A stretch of DNA of 64,000 nucleotides from Pempheris klunzingeri (taxonomy: Eukaryota > Chordata > Actinopteri > Acropomatiformes > Pempheridae): the NCBI RefSeq assembly GCF_042242105.1, contig NC_092024.1:9123501-9187500 (forward strand), read 5' to 3'. Each line of letters opens with the position of its first letter. Position 1 is the first letter of the stretch. Shown piece after piece: positions 12,801-26,325 of the stretch. The notes beneath the pieces are model-generated. The model made no database searches. It saw only the letters and a list, made by a program, of their open reading frames with translations, and was not told where the DNA came from. Both the position numbers and the translations under genes were made by a program.

Positions 12801-14599
12801 CTCTTCTTTCATAATACACACTTGTTATGCAGTCACTCGTGATTCAATAAGCTGAGAATTAAATGTCTCAAAACGGCTATTTCACAGGGAATAAACCCTT
12901 TGGATTTAGGTAGCGACGTAGCTTTTCTTGTAGCGCCAGCTTCAGGATAAACCTATGACCTAAAATTAAGCAAAACTGTATCTCCATTTTTCATCCAACA
13001 ATTTTGTTTTCTGGTGTGTGAGCACTAAAGGTTCACCCCAGGGTGGACGATCAATATTCTTGTTTAGGCTATAATGTGGTGAAACAGTGGATGGTGGTGC
13101 TTTATCAGTGGAGTCACAAGATGCATTACTATCCTAGAACCTAAGTAGGCTGTTAATGTGACACAGTATCCGCAGGGACTGGTCCCACAAGGCATATATT
13201 CCACATTCTGGAGTAACTAATCATTCCCAGTGTGCCCACGACACATTTTTCTTGCCCTGAACATACTCTACTGCTGCCAACATCAGCAATTTTCAATAAC
13301 TGCTTCATCTTTTCCAGGATGTTTCTGCCTGCCTATTTTTCACCCCAGCAGTGGACAACGTGGCAACTTTTACACTTTCTCAATAAATCTGCAGGAACAT
13401 ACGGTGGCGGTTTTGATTTTTCCCGAAGCTGCCACAGCAGACTCGTGACGCACAGGGCAACAGACAGTCGAAAAGGGGTTTTTCAAAGCCAGAATGGAAG
13501 CGTCAGACACTACAGAGGCGGCTTTGTGGCTGCAGACAGTGTATAAGATTTAAGAGATTGTTTGGATTTAGAAGATGAAGAAAATCCATGCAATCACAAA
13601 GATCAATTTTTGTCACTTAGTGAGCACTCTGAAGACAGTTCAATCTGTTGCCTGAGACACTTTCCCCTGACAGGCGCAGATCTTAGTCAGTTGTGCTCAA
13701 ATAACAAGGTGCCACCTGACAATGTGTCATCTCTGTAGAATTCTGGTCCCAAAAATAAATCTGTGCCAGCAGCCATTTTAAGGTCACCTTTAATCCCGTA
13801 AAACGTAACAATCTGGGTAATGTAAATAAGACGAGTGCACCACAGCTTATTTTACTTAAAGTGGATTGTGAGACATAGTGGTGACACGTGAGGCCATTTT
13901 TTTTATCAGCAATGGCGTAAAGTAGAGGGGTTGAAATAGCTCCAAACACTGTGGACGTGTACTAGAGGCAATACAGGGTTACAGTAATTCAATTTAAGCA
14001 TTTTTAAGAGACTGAAATCAGCAGCAGTTATATTTTTGGTGCTATGGTCTTATGTAGATTTGAATTGCTATTACAAATATAACTGCAGCAGAGGCTAGCA
14101 GGGTAGTTTGGTGATGCTAATGAGTATACTTGTGCTACATTTACTTTTAGGAATTATTAACATAATAGTAGTTATTTAATTTAAGTTATTTATTTATTCC
14201 CTTTTTCCTCAGTATACGTCTGATACAGTGGGCAAGCAAGCGTAATCAAGTATACTTGAGGGAACAAATAAAGACTTCTATGTAGGCTGTTCAAATTACT
14301 GCAGAACAGCCTACTTTAATTAAATGCGCAGATCAATATTCAGATTGGTGTTTGGAAATCAGCAAGATTAAACAGGCTCTGATACCAACTATCACAGACA
14401 CTAGCAAAGTTATGTTTCACTGTGATCTAATGCGTTTCTTCCATTATCAATAATTCAAATATACAAACATTTAATATTTCAAACATTAAGCATCTATTTA
14501 TAATGCACATAATTAGTTTGCAAGGCTGCACAAGTCATTTAAAGTCAATGTTTGCTGTTGCCTGTTTGTGTTCCCTTTTTCTGAAACAACCAGCACGGC

Positions 14600-14735
14600 C
14601 AAAGTTACAGAAAATGTAGTGGGGTAGAAACGTAGACAAGAGGCATAGCGTTAAAATAGTCAAGTAAAGCACAAGTACCTCACAAATGTGCTTAAATATG
14701 TTACATGAATTGTGCTTTATTTGGATATTTCCATG
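14600..14735 (+). repeat. Fragment of the 'acttgagtaaag' teleost repeat
   Basis: The core AAAATAGTCAAGTAAAGCAC then AAGTACCTCACAAATGTGCT is related to 38455-38545. The family is widespread in percomorph genomes and often ends in TTTCCACC. This copy is partial. Confidence 0.45.
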
Positions 14736-15874
14736 TTGTGCATCTTCTGCTTTGGAATTCTACGACGATTTATCTAACTGATCAGATTTTACACACAAAA
14801 TATGTGATCAACAAATAAAATATCATGAATTATTATAGATTTAACTATCAAGCAGCAAATAGTTAAAATCGGTGCCACCTTCAACCGGCATTAGGTAAAT
14901 TCAAGTACCAGTATATAGTATATTTTGGCGTGTGTTTTTACAGGTGTGAATATGACATTTCTACTTACTTGAAATACTTCTTTAACCCAAACATTCTTAA
15001 TTGATAAGGCTCCTTCGGTCCCCAAACCACTAGATCTGCCCCGTCTATGTCTATTTTTGTACTTTAAGATAAAGGTCAGCTGGACAGCAATGACATTAAC
15101 CTGTCATTTAATCCATGTGTGCAGAAGAATTTGAGAACTAAACTGAGAAATAAAGGCTGACCTTCCTCTAACCTTCCTCTCGGCTGAACATGGCTCCACA
15201 TTATTGAACCAGATCACTTAGACATGAACATGACAGTAACTTTTTTATGATTGGTTTTGCCAGGCTGTAAACAATATAGCTTTCATCAACAAGACAAAGC
15301 CTGTTTTTAACACGCTCTCCCATACTGCAGCCACTGCTCACGCACAGGAAAGTGTGGACCATTAAGTGGGTTATTATTCTTTATTTGTGATCTATTATGG
15401 GTTAATATGTTTTCCAGCCTGCGGGCATGTTTCTCTAGCTGTATGTGATGCATGAACTTCTTAACAGTTGTGTTACTCACAGTGCTGGAACACAATTTAA
15501 AGTTTTGTGAATTTTCTATTGACCTTCTGTTATGGTTTTTGTGTCTGCTCTATGGGAAATAAGAGAAATGTATTCCCCTCAAATGCCTTCTTTCTGCTGC
15601 AGGCGAACAGTGTTTTCATCACCATAATCATATTGATTTTGGCAAAACATTCTTATCCTTGGCGTGGAAAAAAAGAGTGATTACACAAAGCCATCATCCT
15701 CATGATATCCAAGTGTATTGCTTGCTGATAAATAATTATGAAAAAGCAGACGGTGGTCTGGTTCGCCTGCCATTCTACCCAGACAGTAGAGAGTTCTTGT
15801 TGTTTTAGATGCTAATGTAAGTTTGATTGGTGGATGTTTTCTGAATAATGCTCACTTTAAGGTTTTAGGACACT

Positions 15875-15887
15875 GGTGTGTGTGTTA

Positions 15888-15928
<41 letters not shown>
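15875..15928. repeat. GT microsatellite
   Basis: Interrupted (GT)n tract whose pure run is about 15891-15928. Confidence 0.9.
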
Positions 15929-15929
<1 letters not shown>

Positions 15930-18900
15930 CTGTGGGTACATAGGCACATAGGCAAAGTGTAGACGGTGCCTTCAGCTGTCCAGCTCATGGCAGGATTGAA
16001 TTAAAGATGATGAATGTTATCTTTCCTTGGCACACCATCGTTAAGACAGCAGCTATCAGGAGCTGAAATCTGTCATCCGAATTCTCTACGTCAGTCTCTG
16101 CCCTCACACATTCCACATGGATTTAGATATCTGAGTTTTTTCTTGTGGTTGTGACATACATTTAGCTTTAGTTTTGGGATATTTTCCACTTTTATTTCTC
16201 TTATCTGTTGGTAATGACAATTCCTCCTTTAAGACTTTTGTGCAGGAAATATCTTAATTCACATGACCTCTGTCATGAAAAAAATGTTTTCTTCCTAATG
16301 TGACATTCAGTGCAACAGTTGTAAATGAATAAACACAGACATTAATTCATTTATAAATGTGACATAAATCAGTAATTCAGTTTTAATTTGGGTATTCATT
16401 TATTCACATTCATATCAATCCTCTAATTATTTACTTTCCCATTTAATTTTTCATTCATTAATCTTTTTTATGTCTGTATTATTTTCTCTCTGCATTTGGC
16501 CCCCATTTATTTCACCAAATGTCTTTATTTCTGTATTTCCGTTTTACATTTCTTAGTAGTCCATAATAGAATAGTCCCGGTCGAACTGGTCACCGAAGCC
16601 TTGGCTCATGATCATTGTGCTGTGTGCGCTTCACTGACATCATCTTACAGGATTCGAAGCTATTGAAGTTCTTTTTTTTTTTTCCAGACAGTTAAGCCTC
16701 TGCCTCGTGGAGTCATGAATGTTCAATACGAGATTGCAAAGACAGCTTTAATGGTAACATCAGCAGAGGAACAAGAGTGCTTCATCTCACCGAACCTCTG
16801 ACATGTCACATAATGTGAGGGCAATGAGAGAATCAGACTCACACAGAATATAAACATAGACCATAAATGCAGAAGTGTCTGGCCATATGTAATAACAGGT
16901 ACCTGGCTGCATATACATCCTGTGGATACACCACTCTGCTCTATCATTCCCTGGGGATAACACTCTAGGATAACAACTAGGACGAAAACACACTCAACAA
17001 CTCATTTCAAACAGGTTCTCTCATTAGTACATGGAGCAACATTGGCACCATGCCACCTGACCTGGTGTTAACTGCCTGTCTATCCTGTTCAAGGCGCTGA
17101 ATTCCTCACCACATTTGTGTCACGGCTCACGTCCTCCCCATGGCAATAGCTGCTGCAGGGAAGCCGAGTAAATCTCTCCCCTGAGGGTTCAATCCATTAG
17201 GATACATTGGTAAAACACACTCCTCTCTAAAGGCTTATCCCCTATAGCTCCAACCTGCTTGCATGCAGCGTATTAACTCTGACACTCCTTTATGTGCAAG
17301 CCGCATTTCCGGCTGTTGTACAGTGCTCATCAAAAACTGTGGACATGCAAACGTGTTCGTTTCCCAGGGGAAATCTTGCATTAGAGATCCAGTGTAGTTC
17401 AAAAAACTGATATCCATAATCCAGGCTGTGGTTTAATATTTTCCCTCAGAGAGGAGGGGTCTGTGTTGCAGCGAGCTGTGCACGGGCTTTGTGCTACAAT
17501 TTGTTGTCCCGTTAATGATACCTCATTTGCCTTTCAGCTGAGTCAAATGAGAAGCCTATCTGTGGGATTAGCCAGGGGAGAACCGTGGCTGCGGCTGTGG
17601 TTTATAATAAGGGATATTCCTTAATTTTACAGACTGAATCATAATCTTATAGCTCTTGTATCTGTTACTCAGATTTTATTCTCAGAGAAACTGTGATTAC
17701 TCATGTTTTGAAAGCATAATAATGTGACAAAATATTTAAAAAAAACGGGAGAAGCAGAGATATTCATTTGTCATCGGACATCGGTGATATACTGCACAGC
17801 GCGTGTCTTAACTATCACGTTGGCAGACGTAGCAGCACCATTTGTTCAGGTTCAGGCAGCAACACTTGGCATTTATCTTGATAAACAGTCCACCTTAAAA
17901 CACAAAGGGTCAAAGCCATTGCAGGCATTAAAGGAGATAACGGAGAATTGATAGTGTGAACAAACAATACTCTGCCGATTTTAGATCTCTTCTTTTGCTC
18001 TAAATTCTTTTCTCTTTTCTTACAGTTTTCCATTATTGTTGCACTTACTCTCTCCCTGAGAAAAATGCCCTGAACACTGATAAAGAACACAATTTCAAGT
18101 CGACAGGGGCATTTACACTTCACACACAGTTCAATCCGTGCTGATCAATCACTTTTATATTATGAATTTGAAAGGGTGCAATTTTCAGATCACAAGAGCC
18201 ACGATTTTAAATGATACCTTACATAATTAATAAGGTCTTAAAAAGTCATTTAGTCTTTGTATTACATATGACCATATATTTGTCAAACTTTCCCAGAGCC
18301 AAGAAAAGTGATTTTAAAGTGTGTGACGCCATCCCAGGACACCATCCTGAGGTGTGTGTCTCTTTGCTGTTCAAGGAACAGACCAAAAGAGTGTTACGTC
18401 TTTTTCTTCACTAACAATCTCGGTGACTGCCTCTTGTCAAAGTTAGACATCAAGTGTAAGTGACAGACGAGGGACGGAGTTGTCCCAATCTTTCATTAAC
18501 TCATGATGCACATCACATCATCATCATTTGAAGCTGAACGTTTAAAAGTAATAAAAGTAATCACCTGGATGTGAGTGTGAACGACAGAGGGAAGAGCTGT
18601 CAGTCTCCCATTAAACTTTGAAGCACTTCAGCATTTTAAGCTTATCGCCTTAAACGTTGTGAACGTAGGCCTGCGGTACCTGGGGCTTTGAAGCAGCTTG
18701 TCCTGTCGTTTTGTGAACGACTGAACACTGAGGCAGCGTAAGTCCTCATTCAGAACATAATCAGACGTGACTTACCAGTAGCTTGTCAGTATTACCACTA
18801 TGCAGCTGTTCTCACTAAGTGATGCGCTTATTCTAAATGTCAAGGTTATCCTTCACATCAAACATACCCCTAGTGTAATGTCAGTGGTATACTTAAGTCT

Positions 18901-20164
18901 TTTGTCAGTAAACTTCCCAAACTTTTCTGACCGACTGAATCCAACACAAAAGAACCAAGAGGACGTCAAGAACTTATCTGATTCTGATTATGTACAAACG
19001 CTGACGATGCTTGAAGTGTATCTTGTTTTATACAGACCTGCCATTTAATTTCTTCATAAAAAAACAATTGTGATTTGTATCGCAAAGGCTCAGTCTTATA
19101 CAGATCCATACTGATATGGTTTAATGCTTATGTAGGCCTTTATTAAGTTTAGTAGCTACTCTGTAGTCCCCTCAGAGCAGCAGATGCTCGCAAAAGCACA
19201 ATTCACACGTTTTTTTTGTTTTTTCACCTCCGACCAAAGAAGGGAAGGGACGAAGACGTGAATAGAAAGTTGTCCCTGTGAGCAAAGTCAGCAAAATGAA
19301 ATTGTTACATTCATGGTTTGAATCCACGGTGGATCTTTCTTTGCCTTTTAGATTTCTTCTCTCAGTGAACTGGCTTAATGCAACAGACATGCATTAATAT
19401 TATCTTAAAAACGGGCACTTCCCCATAATGATATTAATATGTAATCCAATCTAAAAATCATCAGTATGAACTGACATGCAATGTGAAATTATATAAAAAT
19501 CGAGTGACAGAACCTCACTAAAGTGGCGTATTTGTTTAGTGAGATAGATTACATTTCTTTCTCTGTCTATTACACAAGATAAGAAAGCACTCAATCTGTG
19601 CTGGCATTTCTGAAATAAAGTACTTAATGTAAAATTGTAATGGCCTTCACATAATGGAAATTCTGAGGGATGAATGTCTTTCAGACTACAGTAGTAACAA
19701 GCCTCTTCTAGCTTACAGCATTCATAAAATCTTGACTTTTCTCAGTAGCTCAGTTCCTTTGATTTGATTTTTTATGAAGTTTAAACTGGGTGCTTATCCA
19801 GGCGCTCATCTCCCACCAGCACCACTGCATGTGCATGTGTGACTGGTGGTGTGGGGACAGAAGTCTGCTTTTCCCGTTTCGTATTTCAGCCCTGATTTGT
19901 GTTTATGAGGAATCTGGAAAGTTGGGCAAAACCACAGTGGGCTGCTGTGTCCTTGAATTACCAGCGGCCCTGTAGAGCTTTCTGCGTGGCCTTATATACA
20001 AATGGCGAGAGAGAAACGAAGCTTATCAGCGTTATTTTGTTCCTCTACCCTCCAGTCCTCACTCCTTACTTCAATGCACCTTTCTGACGCGTGCCACGCG
20101 AGTTGAACTTCTGTGTGGCTTGTAACCCCAACGACAGTCACAACTCTTGGCGATACTGACAGCA

Positions 20165-20680
20165 TGTTAGGATCCCTGTGTTTTTCCCCTGTTTCTCCTG
20201 TCTCTCTCCCTTTTGTGTGTCTGTCTCCCCCTGTCTGTCACCTGAGCAGAGTCGATGAGGTTACTCCAGGTCACACACCTGCAATCTCCACACACCTGTT
20301 CCAGATTCCCAATCAAGCCACCCACACCTCTCCAGCCTTCAAAAGACCGGCTCAGTCCTCCACTCGTCGCCAGATCGTCCGTTACCCTGCCGTGGTAAAC
20401 AACAGGCTCCTAGAAACTTGACTTTTAATGATTTATAGAAATCTCACCTCTGTTCACCTCCTCCTCCACCAGCCTGCTCCAATACTGTTCTCCCCGGCTT
20501 GCCTGCTCTCGCCCCTGGCCTTGGGATCCACCAGTTAGCCTTAGACTCCTCTCGCCCTGGAGATTGAATTCCAAATTCCCCACTTCCTTCCACCGAATAA
20601 ACTTGCTTTTTCTCCTAACCAGAAACGCCTGTTTCTTGTGCCTGCATTTCGGGGTCCAGTCAGTTTAGTCAGACTTAACA
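20165..20680 (+). mobile_element. Probable solo LTR of a Gypsy-like retrotransposon
   Basis: The 516-base segment starts TGTTAGGATCC and ends GACTTAACA, giving matching TG...CA termini with a short inverted repeat (TGTTA/TAACA). Inside, the composition is C/T-rich with phrases typical of teleost LTRs (CTGTGTTTTTCCCCTG, CACACCTGTTCCAGATT, CTCGTCGCCAGATCGT). There is an AATAAA at about 20596 and a terminal TGCATTTCGGGGTCCAGT. No gag-pol sequence flanks it. I could not find a clean target-site duplication, so the borders may be a few bases off. A 102-codon plus-strand frame inside it is not a gene. Confidence 0.55.
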
Positions 20681-22030
20681 TACACTCAACGCTCAACATT
20701 TGATCCAGCATGTGTAGGGTGTGTGTCCTACACCCTGTTGGTCTTATTTTCTTAGAAAATGCCTGTGCTACAGATTATATAGAACATTTTTCCATTTAAC
20801 AATTTCCACACCTTGAACCCTTTGAGCACCATTGTATGTCCACTGAATGCAGGGGTGGTATCATTTTGTTGCTATACTCTCCTCCTTGCTATCACAGGAG
20901 AGCAGTCTGCCATGTGGAGGCATCAGCACGCAGAGCGGTGAAAGATGAGCGAGTAGAGATTGATATTCTGGAGCTTTGGAATCCATCGACAGTATCATAA
21001 AAATGAACATGGGCAAAATGCCATTCTCCAGCTGCAGCGGGCTACTGCAACACAGATTAAAATAGACTTAAAGCTACATTTAATCAGCTTCAATTTATCT
21101 AAAACTGTCTCCCGGGAGCACATTTCCTGGAAATAAACCTGTCCTACTGAAATAAGCTTGTGTTTACTGATAACGTGGCTTTGTGGAGCAGCCCTCTCGT
21201 CGCAGGTTTATCACTTACACTTCCTGACAGACCAGCACCCCCCCCCTCCCTTTAAATTATCCCGGCTAACAACACACTCAGTCGTGATTATTCCCAATGG
21301 TCACTCATGAAAATGACTTGACTTTCTCCAGCAATGTTAATGCTTCTTCATGGGGATCAGTCACAGCCTGCGTCAGAGTCAGACAACAGAAAATCATCAT
21401 TCTGTTCTTCTGAGACGCAGAGACAAACAAATAAGTTTGAGATGTGTGACTTTATTTGCTTCTTGATGATAATTGTTTCCTTGTTTATCTCACTTTTTGC
21501 AGAGCTGCTGATTTCTCATAAAATCACATATTTTAAACTCTCACAATAGGACCGCTATTATCAACATTATAATAACAATGTCACACTGTATACGTGATGA
21601 CAGACATTGACAGGAGGCATCCAGCGAAAAGTGAGATGTATCTTAACTGTGTGCTTTGAGACAGCAAAACTCACACTAGACTAGAAAACATACATGTCTC
21701 AAATGTGGAAATACAGTAAGAGCAAGTAAAATTTCAGACAGACGCTATTGTTTGAATATGCTTAGAGTCAGAGTGAGCCTCAAATCTGAGTCATTGATAG
21801 AATATTGATGCAAAGGGGTGTGAGGATGAATACATTAGGTGTTAAGTCCGAGGCCCCCCGAGCATCAATTAATAAACATGATTATGAATTGATGCCATGT
21901 GTCAAAAGCTGTAACACGTTATTAATACAAAGGATTTTCATCTGTTCTGTATCTGCGATTGGTGCTGACAGTATCTGTTATGCAGCAACACCACTCGTAA
22001 ATCCCAATTAACAGAGCACACACACTTTGG

Positions 22031-22053
22031 CGTGTGTGTGTGTGTGTGTGTGT
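22031..22053. repeat. GT microsatellite
   Basis: Short pure (GT)n run, followed at about 22085 by an AT tract. Confidence 0.9.
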
Positions 22054-23372
22054 AGTGTCACCAGATCTGCATCTAGCTGTCAAATATATATATATTTATT
22101 ATATACCCAAGCATAAAACATTAAATATTTCCTTTTTTGTTGTAATAACAATGCTTTATGGACGATTCCAGATTTTGTCATTTATTATTTGTAATATTTA
22201 TATTTACTCGATACATTTCTCCATATTGGGTTAGGGGGAGAAAAATTGATTGATTTTGCAAATATTCTTAATTTTGAATGAATGAATAAACTGGAATATT
22301 TGAGGCATGAACTGTCACAGTGACGTTATTACATTTTAGGAAACATGTTAACTTAGTGATTTCTGACATGTTCTAGGCCTGGGGTGCTTATCTTTTATCC
22401 TCGTTTGAAAGCTTCCTAATTAGATGAACGCTAATGCTTCCTCTACAGCATGAATCAACATTATGCGAAGACAATAATCCTTCAACAGCCTGCAGAAAGA
22501 TGGACCGTCAACCATCATCACCATCACGTGGTTTGAATTCCTTCAGGGAGTCATCAAAGCCATCCAGATATACCAGTGATTCTGGTATTCTGGTGTCTCC
22601 GATAGAAGGAGGAGGTGGACCCCACCACGTCCATCTAAACACCTGAAAACACCCTCTTTGAAGCATTCAGTGAGCCAGAGGAGGAGGCATGGTCTCCGGT
22701 TGTATGTTTAATGTAGTTTTGTGCATTTGCTGAGCTGCTGTGTAATGTCTGTGAATGGCTGCATGACTTTATGTCAGTATTGGATCTGAAAGCCAGAAAT
22801 ATCCACACTATAATCTCTGGGTTACTGGTACAGTGGACCATTGTGCCCTCTTAAGTGCCCTTCAGTGGAGAAAACACAATGCATGCGAGGCCATACAGGC
22901 TGACTGTGACATTAAATGCTTGTATTATACTGGGAAATTTCAAAACTTTAACTTGCAACAGACTGCATAATGATGCACGGCCCCGCTACAGCATCAAACT
23001 GCACCTCCCTAACACGTCAGGAATGACAACTTTTAGAAACCCTCTGGTTGCGTGGCAACTTGTGGCGCCTCATGAGTATCATGGGTATCGTGTTATGTCA
23101 TCAGCGCTAGTGCCGTTAGCTGAGGTTAGCGATGGAGGTGGAGCCAGACAGAGGGAATCAGTACCATGAATCTCACAAGTAATACAAGATATGTTGATGT
23201 GGTAACAAATCTTTCATCTTTGTTTCTTGTCGCAGTAACAATAATCATATTCCTGTGCAGCTCCCAATCAGATGCTGGTTCTGTAAATCAGCACTCCATC
23301 ATCGAAACTTGGCCAGATGATTGTTGTAGTTGGCTTCCACAAGCCTAGAAATGGTTAAAGGTAGAATGAAAA

Positions 23373-23590
23373 TTCAATTCAATTCAATTCAATTCGTATA
23401 GCCCAATATCACAACAGAGTAGAATAGGATTTGTTGGTTGTGGTTTGTAAAGACAACATTCAAAGTTGGCCCCTGACCTCTGAGCTCAAAGACCCCAGAA
23501 GTGCTTACCCTCTGATCACGGTTAAGGCAAGGGGACCCCGTGGGTAAGAGCCAGCACAGCTTTGTCCACTGTGTGCCCCGTCTCACTTTA
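23373..23590 (+). repeat. Degenerate teleost repeat starting with AATTC units
   Basis: Five AATTC/AATTCA units (23374-23396) lead into GTATAGCCCAATATCACAAC. This is the familiar start of a dispersed fish repeat ('...tatagcgccaaatcacaac...'). The rest to about 23590 is too diverged to follow. The class is not assigned. Confidence 0.4.
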
Positions 23591-25435
23591 TTTGTATTTT
23601 TTTTAACACTGTGGCCACAATCTTTGATCCATCGTGCATCTGGTCTCTATTGGTTGGGGGCTACACATCCACTGCCCAAAGGTTGAAGCCCAGAAACATC
23701 CCTAGCACAGTGAAATAAGAAAATCCAGGCAGAGGGCAGCAGGGTCTCTGCAGATACAGGCCGATTATTTTTGTATGAATCTATACAAACCAGGGTTTGG
23801 AAATGTTTCATAATAAAAGCATCATGAGTCATGACTTTCTGTGCGCTGGTACCCCACATTATAGCTGGAGCCCTTTTTATTCATTCTGCCCCTGAGTCCA
23901 CCACTGGTCAACAACTTTTAGGGAACCACCAGATATATTATTTAGAGCAATGAGCTTGTAAAGACCTCGCATACATTCACCCTCAAATGTTCCACAGTAC
24001 AGGTAAAATCCCATCCAAATATGCACTGAAAGCTTGCGTGACAAGATCACACACGGCATACTTACTTTCTATTTAAAGCCAAAGTGAAATCCACAAGCAC
24101 TCTTCACCTAATCAGCACCTCCACTGCAGCATGCTTATCAACACCGCAGAGCCCTGATTCACCCATGTGTGACTAGCTGCGACCGTGACGGACCGCCAAG
24201 CCAGGGGAGAGATGTGGAGCACAATGACCCCCGAGTGGATAATCATCGGTGTGTGAACGGCGATGGAGCCGCACCAGCTGTGACTGCGGTCCCTGAAGAG
24301 AGCGAGAGGCCGTCTCTTTCAGGGCTGTGACCTTAGTGTGGTCAGTGCCGGCGCCTGGTTTTTCAAGCTCTGTGGAGCACACACTGACAAATGTTTAAAG
24401 ATGCAGTACACACACACACACACACAGGCTTGTAGAGCTGTGTTGAGAGGTCGCTCACTGACTACATTACCTTCTACAATACACCATGTGGGGCTAAAAC
24501 CCTCTGTACCTGCAGGTCTGTAGACAGCTCTGTTAGCAGCTGGAACTGTCAGATGAAGACGTAGATCTCTCAGGTTCAGCACTTCTTGTGCTATTTTACA
24601 GCTGTTTCACTCAAATCGTGTTTATTACCGAGTAAGTTGTTACATTACACAGAATTTAGTGAAACGCAGATTATCTGATCATCTGTTTTGTTTTGTTTCT
24701 TTGTAGGTCTGCTTACTTCTCAATGGCAGCCAGGAGGCACATCCCTCAGTGCAATTTATTACAGTACCTGAAACTGTCTGAGCAAACCGTGACTAAAATA
24801 TTGGCAAAAACTAGACAAAAATTCAGGTTTCACAGACTTAATCTTGACTACAATAAAAACAAACAAAACAAAACAACAAAGAAGAGACCAACAAAATCAC
24901 AGGATGACATTGACAACATTTGTAATTCATGAATCATAAACCATATGTATAAAATGTAATTCTGCTATTAGAATCAAATAGATATATAAATAAATACATC
25001 TTTTCATCTGAAACCTTGAGATCCAGTCACTGCTTGTCCTTCTCATAATTTTTTTTTATCATATTGTTATTATTATATTCATTATGATTTCAAACATGTT
25101 TGATATTCACTTCATCCTTCACCATATTTTCGGCATGTGTCCCCCAAGAGAACGACACAGACTTGTACTCACTGTGAGGGCCTTTCGATAGCTTTGTTCT
25201 TGTGTGGGGCCATTTTACCGGCATAGTTTGGGTCCACTTGTCTCAGAGCGAAGGGTCTTCATAGTCATCTGTGTTGTCTGGGTGCTGCTAGTTCACTTGA
25301 TAGGTTTTGATAATCAATTACATGGCAGAGGCCTTCATTTTTCTCCTTCAGAGCATGTGTAGCTTATAATTAAATTTCAGACGTGCCAGACCTGGGGTAT
25401 AACTGTCAGCCATGTTTTTGTGCCTTTTACAATCT

Positions 25436-25481
25436 TGTGTGTGTGTGTGTATATATATGTATGTGTATATATATATATATT
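25436..25481. repeat. Compound GT/AT microsatellite
   Basis: (GT)n passes into (AT)n with one GTATGTGT interruption. Confidence 0.9.
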
Positions 25482-26029
25482 ACATTTTCACTTCAGCCTG
25501 CACCTTAAAATATGGTGATTTCTAACTGCAGGATATCTACTGAAAACAACCTCTAACCTCTGGATTTGTGAAAGGTTTATTAGCATACTGAAGAGCTAAT
25601 CCCCTGCAGTTATTTAGCGTATGCTATGCTAAAGCCAGAGATGATTTCAGTGCTGGTCCTCTTAATTAGACTCAGAAAACTCTCATGTCCTCAGAGAGGC
25701 AATTTGTGGGACAGCACAGAACATATTGACACATTGAAAACAAAAGGACAAAAACAACAAAAATCCAAAATTATCTTTGTCCGCCATCATATAATCCCGT
25801 ACAGGCAGACATTTAAGATGCTTATCAAAAACTGTATTCCAACAATTGTATTAACAACTGAGTATACAGCACGTATCCATGTATTCCAGATCTAGATGTG
25901 TGAGCATCTTATTTCTTTGAGTTATTGTCATGAGAATACTTTTTTTTTTTTTTATTGTTTTGCTTGGCTGAGATATCTACACCTCCAACAAGATCTGTTC
26001 TATAAAAAGACCAAGATATTTATTCTCCG

Positions 26030-26325
26030 TCACCCCCTCAATCTAATCTCTGATCCTAGATCGAGCGGGTGGTGGAGCGCCATGTCTAAAATCTAAAACC
26101 AGCTCTTTGGTCTTGAATTGTTCAGATTCAAACATGAGGCCTCACATTATCGTTTAGAAGTGGACCATATTCGAATTCATCCTGCTCCAGTGGGCCGACA
26201 AAGGCAGTGTCATCTGCAAACTTAATGATATGGTGTAGAGGGCATCCGCCATGACCACAGTCTGTGTATTAAATATATAGCAAGTCTGACAGCACACTTC
26301 CCTGTGGTGTGCCATTAGAGGTTTA
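26030..26325 (-). mobile_element. Decayed LINE reverse-transcriptase fragment
   Basis: The minus strand carries two recognisable reverse-transcriptase motifs in the right order. NGTPQGSVLS is at 26316-26287 and KFADDTAFVG, which contains the FADD catalytic box, is near 26225-26196. Between and after them the frame is broken by stops and indels (for example in the region reading QDQRAGFRF). This is an old fragment of a non-LTR retrotransposon, probably of the L2 group like the one at 9372-10310 but covering a different, upstream part of the protein. Confidence 0.75.

Larger units (their letters stand above)
10311..20164. other. Gene-free stretch with AT-rich DNA and minor repeats
   Basis: It contains a 14-base repeat unit (AAGTTTGTCCTAAG) duplicated near 10408-10435, a GA-rich purine tract (11850-11897), repeat R1 copy B, a GT microsatellite and a fragment of the 'acttgagtaaag' repeat. 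I find no exon candidate with paired splice sites and coding character. Confidence 0.5.
20681..26029. other. Gene-free stretch
   Basis: It holds microsatellites, one degenerate repeat (23373-23590) and a moderately GC-rich patch near 24160-24330 without coding signs. No gene is seen. Confidence 0.5.
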
